Source of the DNA: Symbiodinium natans
Lineage: Eukaryota > Sar > Dinophyceae > Suessiales > Symbiodiniaceae
Assembly: GCA_905221605.1 (NCBI GenBank)
Contig: CAJNDS010000406.1
Location: 105,001 to 147,033 of the forward strand
Direction of reading: 5' to 3'
DNA: 42,033 nucleotides
Part shown: positions 38,501 to 42,033 of the stretch, in pieces
Layout of the letters: each line of letters opens with the position of its first letter
How positions within the stretch are numbered: position 1 is the stretch's first letter
Notes under the pieces: generated by a model
The model's input: the letters and a program-made list of their open reading frames with translations, nothing else
Told to the model about the DNA's origin: nothing
Databases searched by the model: none
Position numbers and translations under genes: made by a program

Positions 38501-39340
38501 GAGCCTTCTTGAAGTGCTGATGCCGCTTCCGTGTCCCAGCTAGGACTTCTCAGCCGTAGCTTTGGAATGCTGACCTTTTGCAGTACCTTGCAAGGCAAGG
38601 GCGACGTAACGCAGCCTTGGGACCCTTTTGACTGCCACAAGTCCAAAGCCAAGTCTTCCTTCGATTCGGTGAGAGAGTTGCGTCTTTCACAAGAGTTTCA
38701 GGGGATGGTCCGCTGAATGGTTCAGAGAAGGAGTGATGGCATACTGGGGTTTCTGACAGCCGCCCACAGTAGCTCGGGTCAAACACTACTCGGGACGTGT
38801 AGGCGGGAGGCATGGACGCATCGCAGGAGGAGGAGCCTGAGGCTCAACACCAAGCATCAGTTTGAGCTCCTAGAGTTGTGCGCGTTGCTTGGAATGATCT
38901 TTGAAGCTTTGTTTGCTTGGACTCTCGACCAAAGTCGAGCTTTCGTTTTGGCCGGCGGTGGTTGCCTGGATTTCGTGTATGGCTCGGTTTTGGGTGGTTG
39001 TCGGCCAAGGTTTGTTTGCCAGGGCCATTTCACGTCATTCCCCTGCCAAATGTAGCTCCTGAGGAGCATATAGGTTGGTTTAGACATTTGACTTGTCAGT
39101 GATTCTCTCGCAGCAACAGGATGCCCGTGACATGTTCAGAAATAGATATTGATTGACTGGAGGCTTTTACCTGATATCGCAGAATGGATTTATGGCATGT
39201 CTGGCTTGGGGAGGTTTGGGGTTTGAAGGAGCTTCGGGTTCAGAAGAGGCGCGCAGTGCGCTTGTTTTTGAAGAACTTCGCTTACATGGTTCATGCAAAG
39301 CTGCGAAAAGGCTGCAAAGGCACCCGCCACCAACGTGCTG
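35578..39340. other. long stretch without a recognisable gene
   Basis: About 3.8 kb with only short open frames. A plausible short exon follows TCTTTCAG at 36730 (KGLPASHVLVEVE), and an open frame at 38193-38543 has 116 codons, but neither matches a family. A single AAACCCTAG at 37961-37970 is one telomere-like unit and not an array. It is the gene-poor approach to the subtelomere. Confidence 0.45.
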
Positions 39341-39352
39341 CGTGGCAGACGC

Positions 39353-39379
39353 TATATATATATATATATATATATATAT
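39353..39379. repeat. (TA)n microsatellite
   Basis: About thirteen TA units. It marks the start of the simple-repeat-rich subtelomeric zone. A (GT)n run follows at 39424-39459. Confidence 0.95.
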
Positions 39380-39423
39380 GTCACTGACTGCGCTGCGCGT
39401 GGCGCATGGGTGCTTTTGCGGAT

Positions 39424-39459
39424 GTGTGTGGTGTGTGTGTGTGTGTGTGCGCGTGTGTG
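39424..39459. repeat. (GT)n microsatellite
   Basis: Dinucleotide GT run with a single GCGC interruption, ending just before GTTGGTTGGTTGG. Confidence 0.9.
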
Positions 39460-39529
39460 CTGTGAGGTGGTTGGTTGGTTGGATTAGGCTGGTCGATAGC
39501 CGGAAGTTGGTGACTAGGGATACGATTCG

Positions 39530-39979
39530 TTAACCGCCGATCATCCCATCCATCCGGCACGAAAGGCAGCTCAGCTGGCCCTGTGTGCGTAACCACTCGT
39601 ACAACTGGATTGTGGGAGATTGGTGGGGCCGGGCCTCGCGGTTGACCGTGTTGGAGTGCCTTCCAGCGACCTGGGGACGGTTAGTGTGAACCTCTTTCTT
39701 GGCAGCGCCCTTTGGGGAAGGAGCCCATGGCAAGCCTTTTTGGTGAGCCCTCTGGGATGACTTCCATGGCCCGTCCAGGATCGAGAGCGCCCGAACGGGC
39801 CGGACACACGACCCAGAACCAGCGAGGTTGTGCGAGACTTCATGGTGAGTGAGCTTGGTCCGCCCTTCGACGTATCCTGGTCCTGCTGCTGCTGTCACCA
39901 TGGGCCCGGTGGTTTTCGGGGGTGGTGTGGTCTTGTGTGGTGTGACAAGTGTGGTGTATGCGTGGTGCGCTGTATGCAT
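39530..39979 (-). other. unexplained open frame between microsatellites and subtelomeric repeats
   Basis: The minus strand is open for 149 codons. The part on complex sequence (39534-39850) reads GSGSCVRPVRALSILDGPW, GLPWAPSPKGAAKKEVHT and SPTIQLYEWLRTQGQLSCLS, with mixed and balanced composition, unlike the repeat-coded remainder. It may be a piece of a repeated element, an antisense frame over a structural RNA, or a host relic. I cannot identify it. Confidence 0.3.
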
Positions 39980-40145
39980 GGAGTGGTGTTTGCGCGTTGT
40001 CGCAATTTACTATGTGTTGTGTTCTGCAGTGGTGATGTGTGTATGTGTGGTGTGCATGGTGTGGTGCGTTGTTGGCGCAAGCAGTGCGGTGTGATGTGCG
40101 ATGTATGCGTGGCCTGGTGCATGTGTGATGTAATTGTGCGTGGTG
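39925..40145. repeat. degenerate G/T-rich subtelomeric repeat, proximal block
   Basis: Irregular copies of a GTGTATGCGTGGTG-like unit. The same kind of sequence returns at 40815-41360, so the two blocks flank the complex repeats between them. Confidence 0.7.
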
Positions 40146-40147
40146 CA

Positions 40148-40800
40148 GCTCGAACGTGCACGAGTGATTACCATGTATCTGTCCATACATGAGCCCCTTC
40201 TAGCAACGATGCAGAACCGTTAAGTTGAACAGCGCAGTATTTGCGGTCCTCTTCCTTTCTCGAACGTGCGCGCAGTAATAATAGCTTTGTCCACGCATGA
40301 AACTCCTCTAGCAGCGATGCAAAACCTGTTAGACACATAAAGCCATAAATATAGCAGCCAAGTATGGAACGCATCTAGCAACGATGCAAAAAACCATTCA
40401 GAAGCGTAAAATCACAAACATAGCAGCAAAGTATTTACGATCCTCTTCCTGTCTTGAATGTGCACGCATGACTACCATATATCTGGCCAGATACGAAACC
40501 TATCCAGCAACGATACAAAACCATTTGGACACATAAGACCATATAACAGCAAAGGATTTTACCGTCCTCTTCCTTTCTCGAACGTGCATGACAAGTTATC
40601 AAGGATCTGTCCATACATGCAACCCATCAAGCAACGATACACAACTGCTTACTTAGACGCATCGAACCACAAATAGGACTGCCATGTTTATACGCATGAA
40701 ACCGCAAATGTGACAGCGAAGTATTTGCGAGCCTCGTTCCTTTTTGCATGCTTGCCATATATCTGTCCAGATATGAAGCCCATCTAGCAACAATGCAAAG
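40148..40800. repeat. diverged complex subtelomeric tandem repeat, about five units
   Basis: Units start with a variant of TCTCGAACGTGCACGCATGA near 40148, 40260, 40452, 40577 and 40738. Shared blocks follow in order: CCATATATCTGTCCA, CATGAAACCC, TCTAGCAACGATGCAAAACC, AGACACATAAAACC and ATAGCAGCAAAGTATTTGCG. Spacing varies from 110 to 190 bp because some units carry an extra partial copy or a deletion. It is old and diverged, as is common for subtelomeric repeats. Confidence 0.8.
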
Positions 40801-40814
40801 CCATATGTTGCATG

Positions 40815-41360
40815 TGTATTTATATGTGCGTTGGTTGTGGCGAATGCGCGGTGTGGTGTATGCGTGTGTTTACAGTGTAAGTATACGTGGTGTGGTGAAT
40901 GCGCGAATGCATGTTTCGGTGTTTTGCAGGGTGCGGGGTATGCTTGGTGTGATGTCTTACGGTGTGCAGTGTACGCATTGTGCGGCGTACACGTGGTGCC
41001 CTGCATGCATGGCGCGATGTATGCGTGGTAGGGCGAATGTGTTGTGTAGTGTGCGCGTGGTGCGCTGTATGCCTGGAGCGGTGTATTGTATGTGTTGCCC
41101 AGTGTGCGTGTGCAGACGTGTGCGGTGTATGTATTTGTTTGCAACCGGTGTATGCGTGGTTTGGGATTTTATGCACGGTGTGGTGCATAGCGGATGCGTG
41201 GTGCGTGCGTGGCGAGGGTGATGTCGTTGTGAAGAGTACGCGTGTTGCTGTGTGGCTGCGTGCCGGGTGCGGTGCATGCGTTGTGCAGCGTACACGCGGT
41301 TCAGTGCGGGTTGTAGGGTGTGGTAGGGTGCATGCGCTGTGTGGTGCATGATGGTGTATG
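40815..41360. repeat. degenerate G/T-rich subtelomeric repeat, distal block
   Basis: TGTATGCGTGGTG-type units with many substitutions. They grade into the regular 11-bp array that follows. Long frames rich in Cys, Val and Trp across it are artefacts. Confidence 0.75.
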
Positions 41361-41369
41361 CGTGATGCA

Positions 41370-41765
41370 GTGTATGTGTGGTGTATGTGTGGTGTATGTG
41401 TGGTGTATGTGTGGTGTATGTGTGGTGTATGTGTGGTGTATGTGTGGTGTATGTGTGGTGTATGTGTGGTGTATGTGTGGTGTATGTGTGGTGTATGTGT
41501 GGTGTGTGGTGTATGTGTGGCGTATGTTTTTTTTTTTTTATTTTTATTTTTATGTGTGGTGTATGTGTGGTGTATGTGTGGTGGTGTATGTGTGTGGTGG
41601 TGTATGTGTGGTACTAGTATGTGTGGTGGTGTATGTGTGGTATGTGTGGTGGTGTATGTGTGGTGTATGTGTGGTGTATGTGTGGTGTAGGTGTGGGGTA
41701 TGTGTGGGGTATGTGTGGTGTATGTGTGGTGGTGTATGTGTGGTGTATGTGTGGTGGTGTATGTT
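41370..41765. repeat. 11-bp TGTATGTGTGG array next to the telomere
   Basis: About twelve near-perfect 11-bp units to 41507, then a T-rich interruption (41527-41552), then more units mixed with a GGTGGTGTATGTG variant. It directly abuts the telomeric repeats. Confidence 0.9.
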
Positions 41766-42033
41766 TCAGGGTTTAGGGTTTTTAGGGTTTTTAGGGTTTT
41801 TAGGGTTTTTAGGGTTTTTAGGGTTTTTAGGGTTTAGGGTTTTAGGGTTTATTTAGGGTTTAGGGTTTAGGGTTTTTTAGGGTTTAGGGTGGGTTTAGGG
41901 TTTAGGGGTTTAGGGTTTTAGGGTTTAGGGTTTAGGGTTTAAGGGTTAAGGGTTTAGGGTTTAGGGTTTAGGGTTTAGGGTTTAGGGTTTAGGGTTTAGG
42001 GTTTAGGGTTTAGGGTTTAGGGTTTAGGGTTTA
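41766..42033 (+). repeat. telomere, TTTAGGG type, with a 9-bp variant inner block
   Basis: The outer part is regular TTTAGGG in the G-rich orientation towards the 3' edge, so this is a right-hand chromosome end. The inner part starts with one TTTAGGG, then six consecutive TTTTTAGGG units (41779-41832), then irregular units with gains or losses of T or G up to about 41950. TTTAGGG is the plant-type repeat also reported in dinoflagellates. Confidence 0.97.

Noticed and set aside
41320-41856. 178-codon frame rich in Cys, Val, Trp and Met near the telomere
   Set aside because: It is a read-through of the 11-bp array and telomere repeats, without any complex sequence.

Overview
The window is a right-hand chromosome end of a eukaryote, most likely a dinoflagellate of the Symbiodiniaceae type. 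It finishes in TTTAGGG telomere repeats running off the 3' edge. Its apparently intact genes all lie on the + strand. One host gene is split by short introns that include a GC-AG intron. The relic retroelements look like LINE families that I remember as abundant in Symbiodiniaceae genomes; that is recall, not a search.

Positions 1 to about 15,890 appear to be one very large LINE-like element that continues off the left edge. Its first ORF is a polyprotein: reverse transcriptase, four Cys/His zinc fingers, a PCNA-binding-like motif and a C-terminal ubiquitin-specific protease domain. Eight more + strand ORFs follow. They include a dual-specificity phosphatase, a small Cys/His-rich protein, a Pro/Ser-rich protein and three mutually paralogous ORFs at the 3' end. 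The element ends in a (TTG)n tail of about 420 bp.

The main discovery is a family of 20 short hairpins confined to this element and all on its + strand. A conserved core of about 17 nt (consensus GAGTGAGGTCCCCTCCT) sits inside stems whose sequences differ from copy to copy but stay self-complementary; 15 of the 20 have stems of at least 5 bp. Every ORF stop has a copy on it or within about 90 nt after it, and six ORFs have a copy 9-48 nt before their ATG. Five copies lie inside ORFs, and the core is read in three different frames, so it is conserved as nucleic acid. Splice-acceptor-like tracts lie in three of the spacers. A working model is that a polycistronic transcript is cut by spliced-leader trans-splicing into mRNAs each carrying the hairpin near both ends.

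From 15.9 to 20.9 kb there are short coding-like segments in changing frames (a spliced or decaying host gene). From 20.9 to 29.1 kb lies a graveyard of LINE fragments in both orientations, one nested insertion with a (GTAA)n tail, and an aspartic-protease relic. From 29.8 to 35.6 kb there are two convincing host genes: a five-exon cold-shock-domain-like protein and an intronless TPR protein. From 35.6 to 39.3 kb I recognise no gene. From 39.3 kb onward there are microsatellites, diverged subtelomeric repeats, an 11-bp G/T-rich array, and the telomere, whose inner part has a block of a 9-bp TTTTTAGGG variant.
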